DNA of 31,320 nucleotides from JBBPYC01 sp038200275 (GTDB lineage: Bacteria > Pseudomonadota > Gammaproteobacteria > Burkholderiales > Burkholderiaceae_C). Position 1 is the stretch's first letter, and each line of letters opens with the position of its first letter. This document shows, piece after piece, positions 16,591 to 24,738 of the stretch. Location of the stretch: the NCBI GenBank assembly GCA_038200275.1, contig JBBPYC010000088.1, forward strand, positions 1 through 31,320, in the 5' to 3' direction. A program made the translations under genes and the position numbers. Under the pieces are notes generated by a model. That model was not told where the DNA came from and did not search any database. It saw nothing but the letters and a program-made list of their open reading frames with translations.

Positions 16591-17163
16591 TTACTTCTTC
16601 TTCGGAGCACTTTTCTTCGCGGATTCACTGCCCACGATGCGTGCTGCGGCTTCATCGAAAGCGGCGGTGCGCTGCTCCACTCCCGCGCGGGATGCCTCGA
16701 CCATCTGCCGCACCAAGGCATTTAGCATTTCAGGCAATGCGACTTGATATTTCTTCACAGCGGGGTCTTCAAAAAACCCAGCGAGCTTGCGCAACTCTTC
16801 TTCGCTAAAGCGCTCGACATAAGCTGGTACCAAGGTCTCGGCGCTGGCCTTGGCCGTGGTTGCCTTGATGATCGCCTGAGTTTCCTCGCGGTATTTGTTC
16901 AGCTCCACGTTGAGCTTGTCCGCCACCTCCTTGCGACGGCTCTCTGGCACGTCCGACTGAAGCCGTGGCGTCCATTTGGCCACCATCGGGCCAACCGCAC
17001 CGCCGGATAATTGCGCTGCGAGCTGATCCATCTCATTGCCCTGTTGCAGCGCAACGATCCGGGTTGCCAGTTCTTTTTTCTGAGCGTCAGCCTGCGCGAA
17101 CGCCGGGCCGCCTGCAAGCACCGAAAGTGCGAGGAGTGCAGAAGCAGCAAAATTGGTTTTCAT
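16591..17163 (-). CDS. DUF2059 domain-containing exported protein
   Basis: A signal peptide (residues 1-23, MKTNFAASALLALSVLAGGP then AFAQA) leads into a helical, Gln/Glu/Lys-rich domain with the block VPAYVERFSEEELRKLAGFF followed by EDPAVKKY. This matches DUF2059, a family of Gram-negative periplasmic proteins with no assigned function. The 190-residue length is usual. The C-terminus ends in a lysine-rich tail (KKSAPKKK), which might bind nucleic acid or anionic envelope polymers, though this is only a guess. It sits between gyrA (102-bp gap) and pheA (59-bp gap), in the place where many relatives carry serC. Co-transcription with pheA is plausible. Confidence 0.85.
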   Translation of the reverse strand: MKTNFAASALLALSVLAGGPAFAQADAQKKELATRIVALQQGNEMDQLAAQLSGGAVGPMVAKWTPRLQSDVPESRRKEVADKLNVELNKYREETQAIIKATTAKASAETLVPAYVERFSEEELRKLAGFFEDPAVKKYQVALPEMLNALVRQMVEASRAGVEQRTAAFDEAAARIVGSESAKKSAPKKK

Positions 17164-17265
17164 TGGGAACTCGCTTTGTAAAAATAGGGAAGTAAATTAA
17201 CGGGGCTGGGCGTCACGGAAGAAGGTCAGGAGCCGAACCTGTGACCTCCCGATGATCAGGCCCTC

Positions 17266-19974
17266 TCAGACCCTACCTGGCGGATCGTCGGCATCGGCTG
17301 CACCGCCGACACTCGGTGCATCGTCCGTCTCCGGTGCGGTTGGCTCGCCCAGCGCCGACGCTTCGTTGTCAAGCGCATCGATATCAGGCACCGCGTCGTT
17401 TTCGCCGATGCGCTGCAAACCACTGAGTTTGGAGCCGGCATCGAGCCCGATCAAGGTGACGCCTTGCGTCGCGCGGCCGAGTTCCCGAATCTCACTGACG
17501 CGCGTGCGCACCAGCACGCCGCGGTCCGTGATCAACATGATCTGGTCATCGGGCCACACCAAGGTTGCCGCCACGACTTTGCCGTTGCGACCGGACTGCT
17601 GGATCGCGATCATGCCTTTGGTGCCGCGACCGTGCCGCGTGTGCTCGGCGATGCTGGTGCGCTTACCGTAGCCATTTTCCGTTGCGGTCAGCACCGACTG
17701 CTGTTCGTCTTCGGCCACCAGCATCGCAATCACGGACTGGCCATCGTCGAGCTGCATGCCGCGCACGCCGCGTGTGTTGCGCCCCATTGGCCGCACGTCG
17801 CCTTCATTGAAGCGCACCGCCTTGCCGCCGTCGGAAAACAGCATCACGTCGTGCTCGCCGTCGGTCAGGGCCGCGCCGATCAGGTAGTCCCCCGGATCCA
17901 GATCGACCGCAATGATGCCCGCCTTGCGCGGGTTCGAGAATTCGTCGAGCGCGGTCTTCTTGACAGTGCCCATCGAGGTCGCCATGAATACGTATTGATC
18001 GGCCGGAAACGTGCGCTTGTCGCCGGTCAGCGGCAGCACCACGGTGATCTTTTCGCCTTCGGCCAACGGGAACATGTTGACGATGGGGCGCCCGCGCGAA
18101 CCGCGGGAACCGGCTGGCGCCTCCCAGACCTTCAGCCAATAAAGCCGGCCACGGTTCGAGAAGCACAGGATGTAGTCGTGTGTGTTTGCGATGAAGAGCT
18201 GGTCAATCCAGTCGTCTTCTTTGGTCGCAGTGGCCTGCTTGCCGCGCCCGCCGCGTCTTTGAGAGCGATATTCAGAAAGCGGCTGGCTCTTGATATAGCC
18301 CGTGTGCGACAGCGTCACGACCATGTCGGTGGGCGTGATCAGGTCTTCGGTCGACAAGTCGATCGCACTGGTCTCAACCAGGCTGCGGCGCGCAGCCGAC
18401 TTGCTCTGGCCAAACTCCTGCTTGATGCGGCCCAGTTCCTCACCAATGATGATCGAAACGCGCTCGGGCTTGGCCAGGATGTCGAGCAAATCTTCGATCT
18501 CGGCCATCACCTCTTTGTATTCGGCAACGATCTTGTCTTGCTCAAGGCCGGTCAACCGCTGCAGCCGCATCTGCAGAATCTCTTGCGCCTGCGTCTCGCT
18601 CAACCGGTACAGGCTGTCGGCGCCCATGCCGAAATCTTTTTCAAGCCCCTCGGGCCGGTAGTCGTCTGCGCTCACGACCGAGCCGTCTTCACGTGCTCGC
18701 GTCAGCATCTCTCGCACGAGCCGACTGTCCCAGGCGCGGTTCATCAGTTCGGTCTTGGCGACCGGCGGCGTCGGCGCGTTGCGGATGATCGCGATGAAGT
18801 CGTCAATGTTGGCCAGCGCCACAGCCAGGCCTTCGAGCACGTGCCCCCGTTCGCGTGCCTTGCGGAGCGTGAACACCGTGCGCCGCGTCACCACTTCGCG
18901 CCGGTGGTCCAGGAACACCTCGATCAAATCAAGCAGGTTGCACAGCTTCGGCTGGCCATTCACGAGCGCAACCATGTTGATGCCGAACGTGTCCTGCAAC
19001 TGCGTCTGCTTGTACAGGTTGTTCAGCACCACCTCGGGCACTTCGCCGCGCTTCAGCTCAATGACAAGTCGCATCCCGGACTTGTCGGATTCGTCCTGGA
19101 TGTGGCTGATGCCCTCGATCTTCTTCTCGTGCACCAGTTCGGCCATGCGCTCCTGCAAGGTCTTCTTGTTGACCTGGTAAGGCAGCTCGTCGACGATGAT
19201 TGCCTGACGCTGGCCACGGTCAATCGGTTCGAAGTGGCAAAGCGCGCGCATCACGACCTTGCCGCGACCGGTGCGATAGCCCTGCTGTACGCCGGCGCTG
19301 CCGTAGATGATGCCGGCGGTGGGAAAGTCCGGCGCCGGGATGATCTGCATCAGGTCATCGATTGACGCCTCAGGGTGCTGAAGCAGATGCAGGCAGGCGT
19401 CCACCACTTCGCCCAGGTTATGCGGCGGGATGTTGGTTGCCATACCGACTGCGATGCCGCCCGATCCATTCACGAGAAGGTTTGGCAGCCGGCTGGGCAG
19501 CACCAACGGCTCATGCTCGGAGCCGTCGTAGTTCGGCCCGAAGTCGACCGTCTCGCGGTCGATGTCGGCCAGCATCTCATGCGCGATCTTGGCCAGCCGA
19601 ATCTCGGTGTAGCGCATGGCGGCCGCGTTGTCGCCGTCGACCGAGCCGAAGTTACCTTGGCCGTCGACGAGCATGTGGCGCATCGAGAAATCCTGCGCCA
19701 TCCGCACGATCGTGTCGTAGACCGACTGGTCGCCGTGCGGATGGTATTTGCCGATCACGTCACCCACGATGCGGGCCGATTTCTTGTACGCCCGGTTCCA
19801 GTCGTTGTTGAGTTCGTGCATCGCAAAAAGCACGCGCCGGTGCACTGGCTTCAAGCCGTCGCGTGCGTCTGGCAGGGCGCGACCCACGATCACGCTCATC
19901 GCGTAGTCGAGGTAGCTGCGGCGCATCTCCTCCTCCAGGCTGACCGGGAGCGTTTCCTTGGCGAATGAAGTCAT
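17266..19974 (-). CDS. gyrA: DNA gyrase subunit A
   Basis: GyrA is the cleavage-and-religation subunit of DNA gyrase, which with GyrB introduces negative supercoils using ATP. The N-terminal topoisomerase domain (about 1-520) starts at the expected LPVSLEEEMRRSYLDYAMSV. The catalytic Tyr122 lies in AAAMRYTEIRL. The beta-pinwheel DNA-wrapping domain follows, with the GyrA-box QRRGGRG at its start, which distinguishes it from ParC. An acidic tail ends the protein (ETDDAPSVGGAADADD). The 902-residue length is normal. In the quinolone-resistance region the sequence is HPHGDQSVYD, so position 83 (same numbering as E. coli) is Gln, not Ser. The gene heads the minus-strand block and is divergent from the OmpA-domain gene. 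Confidence 0.98.
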   Translation of the reverse strand: MTSFAKETLPVSLEEEMRRSYLDYAMSVIVGRALPDARDGLKPVHRRVLFAMHELNNDWNRAYKKSARIVGDVIGKYHPHGDQSVYDTIVRMAQDFSMRHMLVDGQGNFGSVDGDNAAAMRYTEIRLAKIAHEMLADIDRETVDFGPNYDGSEHEPLVLPSRLPNLLVNGSGGIAVGMATNIPPHNLGEVVDACLHLLQHPEASIDDLMQIIPAPDFPTAGIIYGSAGVQQGYRTGRGKVVMRALCHFEPIDRGQRQAIIVDELPYQVNKKTLQERMAELVHEKKIEGISHIQDESDKSGMRLVIELKRGEVPEVVLNNLYKQTQLQDTFGINMVALVNGQPKLCNLLDLIEVFLDHRREVVTRRTVFTLRKARERGHVLEGLAVALANIDDFIAIIRNAPTPPVAKTELMNRAWDSRLVREMLTRAREDGSVVSADDYRPEGLEKDFGMGADSLYRLSETQAQEILQMRLQRLTGLEQDKIVAEYKEVMAEIEDLLDILAKPERVSIIIGEELGRIKQEFGQSKSAARRSLVETSAIDLSTEDLITPTDMVVTLSHTGYIKSQPLSEYRSQRRGGRGKQATATKEDDWIDQLFIANTHDYILCFSNRGRLYWLKVWEAPAGSRGSRGRPIVNMFPLAEGEKITVVLPLTGDKRTFPADQYVFMATSMGTVKKTALDEFSNPRKAGIIAVDLDPGDYLIGAALTDGEHDVMLFSDGGKAVRFNEGDVRPMGRNTRGVRGMQLDDGQSVIAMLVAEDEQQSVLTATENGYGKRTSIAEHTRHGRGTKGMIAIQQSGRNGKVVAATLVWPDDQIMLITDRGVLVRTRVSEIRELGRATQGVTLIGLDAGSKLSGLQRIGENDAVPDIDALDNEASALGEPTAPETDDAPSVGGAADADDPPGRV

Positions 19975-20036
19975 GAAGAAGTGAGTTGGGCTCGTGGTCC
20001 GGCGTGAATTTTAGGCGGTGGGTCTGGCAGTCAGGG

Positions 20037-20048
20037 CTGTCGCGACAG
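20037..20048. promoter_or_regulatory. 12-bp palindrome in the gyrA/ompA divergent spacer
   Basis: CTGTCGCGACAG is a perfect palindrome about 62 bp upstream of the gyrA start and 185 bp upstream of the OmpA-domain gene. It is followed by the near-repeat ACAGAACAACAGAACAG. The spacing of its half-sites (CTGT-N4-ACAG) does not fit the LexA box (N8). It is a candidate operator only by position. A TAAAAT hexamer on the minus strand (around 20011-20016) could be part of a gyrA promoter, but its -35 is poor. Confidence 0.25.
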
Positions 20049-20232
20049 AACAACAGAACAGTGGTTTTCCAGCGCCGAAAGCCGCTCACGCTGCTTGTTT
20101 TCATTGGGCCCGCAGCACCTGCGTGGCACAATTGCCTCAACGGTTCGGGTGGCTTTTCACCCTAAACGTATTTGTCGTTAATGTCGTTCCGAAACGCAGC
20201 GCGGCTGCGGCCCTTATCCCTTGAGGAGAACC

Positions 20233-20877
20233 ATGAAGAAACTGAATAACGTGGCAATGTTGTTTGCAGCCGCGACCATTGCCAGCTCTGCGTTTGCCGC
20301 CGGTCCGTCCACGATCGCATCCGACAACTGGCGCAGCAGCTACGGCGACCTGATCTGGCGCAATGGCGACGGCACCCTGTGCTGGCGTGATGGCTTCTGG
20401 ACTCCTGCTACGGCCGCCAAAGGTTGCGACGGCGCTATTGTCGCTCAAGCCAAGCCGCCGATGGCTGCCGCGCCAGTGGACGAAGTCAGGCCGCCGCCGG
20501 CGCGGCCGCCAGTCATGGCCAGCAAGATCACCTATGCAGCCGACGCATTCTTCGACTTCGACAAGTCCGTGCTGAAGCCGCAGGGCAAGGCGAAGCTGGA
20601 CGACTTGGTCAGCAAGATTCGCGGCATTGACCTCGAAGTGATCATCGCCGTCGGCCACACCGACTCGATCGGTACCGACGCTTACAACCAGAAACTGTCG
20701 ATCCGTCGCGCCGAATCGGTCAAGGCTTATTTGGTGTCCAAAGGCGTGGATCGCAACCGCGTCTACACCGAAGGCAAAGGCGAGAAGCAGCCGATTGCGA
20801 CCAACAAGACCGCCGCTGGTCGTGCGAAGAACCGCCGCGTGGAAATCGAAGTGGTCGGCACACGTCCGAACCGCTGA
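20233..20877 (+). CDS. OmpA-family peptidoglycan-binding envelope protein
   Basis: A signal peptide (MKKLNNVAMLFAAATIASSA, cut near AFA/AG) precedes a short Trp-rich segment (NWRSSYGDLIWRNGDGTLCW) with two cysteines, then a Pro-rich linker (about 75-95). The C-terminal OmpA domain (about 100-210) has the typical FFDFDKSVLKPQGKAKLDDL, VGHTDSIGTDAYNQKLSIRR, and GKGEKQPIATNKT...RAKNRRVEI. It binds diaminopimelate peptidoglycan and ties the envelope together. At 214 residues it is too short for an eight-strand N-terminal barrel, so it is probably an OmpA-like short protein rather than a classic porin-type OmpA. GAGGAGA stands just before the ATG; an in-frame TTG at 20221 is less likely. A strong terminator follows at 20913. 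Confidence 0.93.
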   Translation: MKKLNNVAMLFAAATIASSAFAAGPSTIASDNWRSSYGDLIWRNGDGTLCWRDGFWTPATAAKGCDGAIVAQAKPPMAAAPVDEVRPPPARPPVMASKITYAADAFFDFDKSVLKPQGKAKLDDLVSKIRGIDLEVIIAVGHTDSIGTDAYNQKLSIRRAESVKAYLVSKGVDRNRVYTEGKGEKQPIATNKTAAGRAKNRRVEIEVVGTRPNR

Positions 20878-20912
20878 TCCCCGGGATATGGCGCGCGTTT
20901 GGCGCGCCGCTC

Positions 20913-20952
20913 AAGGCCTCTGTCAGGTTCGTTGCCTGAGGAGGCCTTTTTT
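20913..20952 (+). terminator. Rho-independent terminator after the OmpA-domain gene
   Basis: AAGGCCTC (20913-20920) pairs with GAGGCCTT (20941-20948), and inside it TCAGG (20923-20927) pairs with CCTGA (20935-20939). A run of T follows up to 20952. It lies 36 bp after the stop codon and separates this gene from the downstream coupled pair. Confidence 0.9.
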
Positions 20953-21055
20953 CGTGTCCGCTTCGGTTTTCGCGACTGCTTTTGATTGGGTGCGATTCGG
21001 ACGACGAGCGTATTCGAACGTTCCATTGAGTCGATGCTTGAGTCGGCAAATTGGC

Positions 21056-21544
21056 ATGATCCTCTGGGTGGGTACAACGGGGCTCGCTACGGGCGGCCAA
21101 ACGCTACACAGCGCGCAGGCAACAACGGCTTCGGGCGTGGAACCAGTGGATTCGCACATTTGTCAGGCGAAAAGCAGCACGTCTCCGATCGTCTATCTCG
21201 TCGTGTCGCCGCGCATGCCCTACGCGCTCAAGGAGTGGGCTCGGATGCGGCGCGGTGCCAAGGCTGCTGGCTTCTCCGTGGTCACCTTCCGCGACCCGCG
21301 CGTGGAAGACGGCGAGTGGCAGGCTGCCGTGGAGGCTGCTGGCGTGCCCGCAGCGCGTGGCCTGCTGCCGCTACGCAACCTCCTATTGATCGAGGCATTT
21401 GGCGCACTCAACCATTTCCCGGTTGCGTTGTTGACCTGCGGCGACCGCACCCACCCCTGGCCAATTCTTGGCGTGATGCCCGACACTACGTTTGTCGAGG
21501 TACTTCGGCAGCGGCTTGGGCAGCTTGCCAGTGATACGCAATGA
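21056..21544 (+). CDS. Exported protein of unknown function, first of a coupled pair
   Basis: I do not recognise this family. From the ATG at 21056 it is 162 residues. The frame is open far upstream, but it would then run through the preceding terminator. A TTG at 21038 would add SRQIG and give a better signal peptide (basic start, hydrophobic ILWVGTTGLATGG, cut near HSAQA). No good ribosome site marks either start. The mature part looks like one compact alpha/beta domain: VYLVVSPRMPYALKEWARMR, FSVVTFRDPRVEDGEWQAAV, NHFPVALLTCGDRTHPWPIL, then GVMPDTTFVEVLRQRLGQL. The strand-helix order, the cis-Pro-like HFPVAL, and the final helix are reminiscent of a thioredoxin-like fold, but there is no CXXC. 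The stop overlaps the next start by 4 bp (ATGA). Confidence 0.7.
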   Translation: MILWVGTTGLATGGQTLHSAQATTASGVEPVDSHICQAKSSTSPIVYLVVSPRMPYALKEWARMRRGAKAAGFSVVTFRDPRVEDGEWQAAVEAAGVPAARGLLPLRNLLLIEAFGALNHFPVALLTCGDRTHPWPILGVMPDTTFVEVLRQRLGQLASDTQ

Positions 21545-22851
21545 GTAGGCGCGTGGCGAATCTGGCCTTGGAGGTCATCGGCATGGTCGTGCTGACGGCT
21601 GCATCTGCCGCCGCATCGGCGCAGCCCGCCAGCGCTTGCATCCCGCCGGTCAGCTACCTGCCGCTCGATGGGGCTCAGGTCGGCGCGGACCGCACTGGCC
21701 GCGCGGTGCTCGGCAGTTACGAACGGATCAGCCCGGACGGCCGCTTCGTGCTGCGATCCTGGTCGGGTGGCCGGCTCGGCGAAGTCAGCTTGGTTGAATT
21801 GCCGGCCGACGCCGACGCACCGGTGCGCGTGTTTGAAACGCCCTTGTCGAACGAGGCGTTCCCGGTTCAGGGAAGCTGGCGTTATCTGGTCGATGTGAAC
21901 GGCGACCACTATCGATTTACCGACGTGCTGGCGCAACAACGCCGCGCACGTCCCTTGTTCCGCGGCGGCATGACTGGCTTCTACGCCGTCGCATCCGAAC
22001 TGGCACCGGACGCCACCTTCGCCGGCTCGGCAGGTCAGACGGATATCCTGATTCGATCTTTGAGTTGGCCCCAGCCGACCGGTGTGGCCGCCGGCGGCGC
22101 GCAGGGCGGGAGCGAAGTCGCCGGCACCGGTCCGCTGCAGGTGCGCACCCTGCGTGTGGTCGATGATGGCCAGCGGGCCCGTGCGGTGCAGGACACCGGC
22201 GCGCAATACGTGTGCACCGAGCGTTCCTTGCAGGACGGGAACGTCTACGCGTTGCCCATGCTGTCGATCGACGGCACCGAATTCTCGGCCGTTCCGCAAG
22301 CGCCTCGGGGCAGTGCGCCGAGCATGCGGGTCTACGGACTCGCCAACGAGCCGTTTGCACTGGCGCATGTGTGTGATCAGCGGCTTGACCTGGGCTTCAG
22401 CCCGGCCAAGGCGGTATTCGGCTTCCCGCCGTCTGTAACGGTCCAGGCACAGCGTCCTGACGCGGCCGGCCCAGCAACGTCAGCCGCGGCGCCGCTTGTC
22501 TACACGCACGACGCCAGCGTGTACTGGTTCGACCGTGCAGGTGCCGGCGTTGCCTTTCGAATCGACGATTTGAGGGTCGCCGTGCTGGCCAGTGCATTTC
22601 CTGGCTTGACGCGCGACGGCCGCGTGATCTTCGGCGCCACTTGGAAGGAAGGATGCACGGGAAGCCAACCTTGCGTGCTGCAAGCAGGCTATGTGGTGGC
22701 CGACCCGTTGCAAAACAGCGAATATCGTGCCCACCTTGCAGCAAATCCTTCGCTGCAATCAGCGCAGCGGTGCATCACGGTGGCTGATGTGCAGCGCGAA
22801 CGCGAGCGTTTTGCCGCTATGCATCGGCTAAGTGAACCGAAACCGCGCTGA
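21541..22851 (+). CDS. Exported protein of unknown function with beta-propeller-like repeats
   Basis: This 436-residue protein has a signal-like N-terminus (hydrophobic EVIGMVVLTAASAAASAQPA) and otherwise soluble, strand-rich sequence. I do not recognise a named family. Segments such as YERISPDGRFVLRSWSGG, GSWRYLVDVNGDHYRFTDVL, YTHDASVYWFDRAG and FPGLTRDGRVIFGATW resemble blades of TolB/PD40-type propellers, in which SPDG or RDG turns recur. Five or more cysteines in the mature part (for example CTGSQPC) could form disulfides in the periplasm. Its ATG overlaps the stop of the preceding unknown gene (ATGA), so the two are very probably made together. It converges on the hydrolase gene with a 25-bp gap. 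The function is unassigned, and the propeller call is inference. Confidence 0.8.
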   Translation: MSRRVANLALEVIGMVVLTAASAAASAQPASACIPPVSYLPLDGAQVGADRTGRAVLGSYERISPDGRFVLRSWSGGRLGEVSLVELPADADAPVRVFETPLSNEAFPVQGSWRYLVDVNGDHYRFTDVLAQQRRARPLFRGGMTGFYAVASELAPDATFAGSAGQTDILIRSLSWPQPTGVAAGGAQGGSEVAGTGPLQVRTLRVVDDGQRARAVQDTGAQYVCTERSLQDGNVYALPMLSIDGTEFSAVPQAPRGSAPSMRVYGLANEPFALAHVCDQRLDLGFSPAKAVFGFPPSVTVQAQRPDAAGPATSAAAPLVYTHDASVYWFDRAGAGVAFRIDDLRVAVLASAFPGLTRDGRVIFGATWKEGCTGSQPCVLQAGYVVADPLQNSEYRAHLAANPSLQSAQRCITVADVQRERERFAAMHRLSEPKPR

Positions 22852-22856
22852 GAAAC

Positions 22857-22890
22857 GCTATCTTTTGTATAGCTGACTATTTAATATAGT
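22857..22890. repeat. Two short AT-rich hairpins in a convergent gene gap
   Basis: GCTAT (22857-22861) pairs with ATAGC (22869-22873), and ACTAT (22876-22880) pairs with ATAGT (22886-22890). The stretch is far richer in A and T than its surroundings. It spans the gap between two convergent genes and supplies the last codons (NYIK) of the hydrolase. It might act as a weak bidirectional transcription end or be a lineage-specific dispersed repeat. Confidence 0.5.
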
Positions 22891-23797
22891 TGACAGGATT
22901 GCCCATAAAAGTTGTCAAATAACCGATCACCACGTCAGGCTTTTCATGCACGATCCAGTGCGTGGCCCGCTCGATCCGGTGCAACTCGAGATCCTTCACG
23001 TAGTCATCCAGCCCATCGATCAGCGCGGGCGGCAACGCGATGTCGTCCATGGCCCAGAGGACGAGCGTCGGCACGTCGACCGTCAGCCACGCACGCGGCA
23101 GTTGCACACCAGCGGCACCCGGGTCTTCGGCATGTGGCGGTCGCAGCGGCGTCGCGCGGTAGTAATTCAGCGGCCCGGTCAGGCCAGCCTGCCAGACCTC
23201 GCGATACTGCTGCTCGACTTCTGGTGTCCACCAGGCGTTCGGACCGTCCGCAGCGCCGAGCCGGAAGAAGAATTCGCGCAGCCGCCGAAAGTCGTCTTCT
23301 GCCAGCAGCTTTTCGGCATCCGGGCGAATCAGGAAATTCATATAAGCGCTGGCTGCCTGCTGCGCAGGGCTGTTGCTGAGTTCACGCTGAAAGGTGCCCG
23401 CGTGTGGCGAATTGATGATCGCCAGCCGCTGTAGCAGTTGCGGATGCTGGTTCGCAAGCGACCACGCTGGCGCACCGCCCCAGTCGTGCGCAATCAGGCA
23501 GTCGAGCCGGCCGCCTTCGACAGCGATCAGTGCTGTGATGTCTTGCACGAGCAGCTGGGCTCGGTAGGCTTCCACTTCGGGCGGTGCACTCGACTTCTCG
23601 AAACCCCTCAAATTGGGTGCAATGCAGCGGTAGCCACCGTGCTGGCCCTGGGCGAAATGTTCGAGCAAATGGTCCCAAACGAACGCAGCTTCGGGAAAGC
23701 CGTGCAGGAACATCAACACCGGCCGGCCTCGCTCGCCTGCCGTGCGGCACGACAGCGTGATGCCGTGCGGCAGTTCCACCATGAATTGTTCGATCAC
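22877..23797 (-). CDS. Alpha/beta hydrolase, epoxide hydrolase-like
   Basis: This is a soluble alpha/beta hydrolase. The oxyanion motif HGFP is at residues 32-35. The nucleophile elbow AHDWGG places Asp105 where epoxide hydrolases and haloalkane dehalogenases carry their catalytic Asp. The catalytic His is probably His280 (RATHW). A helical cap (about 130-215) lies between. The acid is likely within LWAMDDIALPP. An esterase would have Ser at the elbow, so ester hydrolysis is unlikely; the substrate is not predictable. The open frame extends to 23983 over engB. I chose the GTG at 23797 because AAGGAG stands 6 nt upstream, giving 306 residues; an ATG at 23782 is the alternative. It starts 13 bp after the engB stop, so the two are likely co-transcribed. 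Confidence 0.9.
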   Translation of the reverse strand: MIEQFMVELPHGITLSCRTAGERGRPVLMFLHGFPEAAFVWDHLLEHFAQGQHGGYRCIAPNLRGFEKSSAPPEVEAYRAQLLVQDITALIAVEGGRLDCLIAHDWGGAPAWSLANQHPQLLQRLAIINSPHAGTFQRELSNSPAQQAASAYMNFLIRPDAEKLLAEDDFRRLREFFFRLGAADGPNAWWTPEVEQQYREVWQAGLTGPLNYYRATPLRPPHAEDPGAAGVQLPRAWLTVDVPTLVLWAMDDIALPPALIDGLDDYVKDLELHRIERATHWIVHEKPDVVIGYLTTFMGNPVNYIK

Positions 23798-23810
23798 GAG
23801 GCACTCCTTT

Positions 23811-24617
23811 TCATGAGCGTTCGGCGTCGCTCGGCAGCGTGCCGGATGGGTCGGGCATATCCACCAGATCGGGCGCTTCGGGCAACGGCTGGTCCGCAGC
23901 CGCTGCAGACAATTCAGGCGCAGGGGCCGAGTCGCTCCAATCGTGTGACCAACGCCGAAGCAGCACGCCGACCTCGTCCACACCGCGCCGCTTCAACGCG
24001 GAAAACAACATGGCCTCCCCGCTGCCGACTTGCAGCCGCGCGATCGACAACGCCTTGTTGCCCTCGGCGCGCGTCAGTTTGTCGGCCTTGGTCAGCAGCA
24101 GCAGCAGCTTGAGGCCTTTTGCCACACGGGGCCGCATCACTTCGAGCAATTGCTCATCGAGTTCTGTCACGCCAAGCCGCGGATCGGTCAGCAGCACAAT
24201 GCCGACCAAATTGGTGCGGCTGACCAGATAGTTGGCCATCACTTTCTGCCATCGCGCCTTGTCGAGCTTCGGCACCGCTGCGTAACCATAGCCAGGCAGG
24301 TCGGCCAGCACCGCATCGTCGATGCCGTGGCGGCCAAGTGCAAACAGGTTGATGTGCTGGGTGCGACCCGGTTTCTTGGAGGCAAACGCGAGTTGCCTTT
24401 GCTGCGTCAGCGTGTTGATGCAGGTTGATTTGCCCGCGTTGGAGCGACCGACGAATGCGATCTCAGGCAGTGCGAGTGCGGGCAGGTGGTGCAGTTGCGC
24501 AGCAGTCGTCAAAAATCGCGCTGTGTGCAGCCAGCTCGATGCCACTGCCGCGTCTTCCGCTGTAGTGCTGCCAGGCGCGGGTGACACCCGTTCGAAGTCG
24601 ATGGTGGGAGATGGCAT
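23811..24617 (-). CDS. engB: Ribosome biogenesis GTPase EngB (YihA/YsxC)
   Basis: EngB is a small essential GTPase that assists assembly of the large ribosomal subunit. G1 is GRSNAGKST (57-65), preceded by the family phrase LPEIAFVG. The switch region KKPGRTQHINLF, G3 DLPGYGYA, and G4 TKADKLTR with SALKRRGVDE as G5 are all present. At 268 residues it is longer than the usual 200-220, with about 35 extra residues at the N-terminus and a Pro/Asp/Ala-rich acidic tail of about 45 residues. Both additions lack a recognised domain. It is divergent from the cytochrome gene (121-bp gap) and followed closely by the hydrolase. Confidence 0.96.
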   Translation of the reverse strand: MPSPTIDFERVSPAPGSTTAEDAAVASSWLHTARFLTTAAQLHHLPALALPEIAFVGRSNAGKSTCINTLTQQRQLAFASKKPGRTQHINLFALGRHGIDDAVLADLPGYGYAAVPKLDKARWQKVMANYLVSRTNLVGIVLLTDPRLGVTELDEQLLEVMRPRVAKGLKLLLLLTKADKLTRAEGNKALSIARLQVGSGEAMLFSALKRRGVDEVGVLLRRWSHDWSDSAPAPELSAAAADQPLPEAPDLVDMPDPSGTLPSDAERS

Positions 24618-24738
24618 GAGCAGTAGGGTTGCAAGCGCACCGGTGGATCGTGCAGCCAGCGCCTGATTGTAGAATCAGCCCGTTTTGCGCCACCAAAAAG
24701 GCCGCTGGCGAACCCAACAAGCGGCTGCTCCATCATTC
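24618..24738. promoter_or_regulatory. Divergent promoter region between engB and the cytochrome gene
   Basis: This 121-bp spacer must drive both directions. A TAGAAT hexamer (24670-24675), set inside the small inverted repeat CTGATT-GTAG-AATCAG (24662-24677), is a candidate -10 for the cytochrome gene. No convincing -35 is seen at 17 bp. The call rests mostly on position. Confidence 0.3.

Noticed and set aside
17464..19365. A 633-codon plus-strand open frame inside gyrA
   Set aside because: It is antisense to conserved gyrA sequence and rich in His, Arg and Asp. Long shadow frames are common in GC-rich DNA.
20037..20048. LexA/SOS box upstream of gyrA
   Set aside because: The half-sites CTGT and ACAG are only 4 bp apart, not the 8 bp needed for LexA.
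20233..20877. Classic OmpA porin
   Set aside because: The protein has 214 residues and no eight-strand barrel; only the C-terminal OmpA domain is present.
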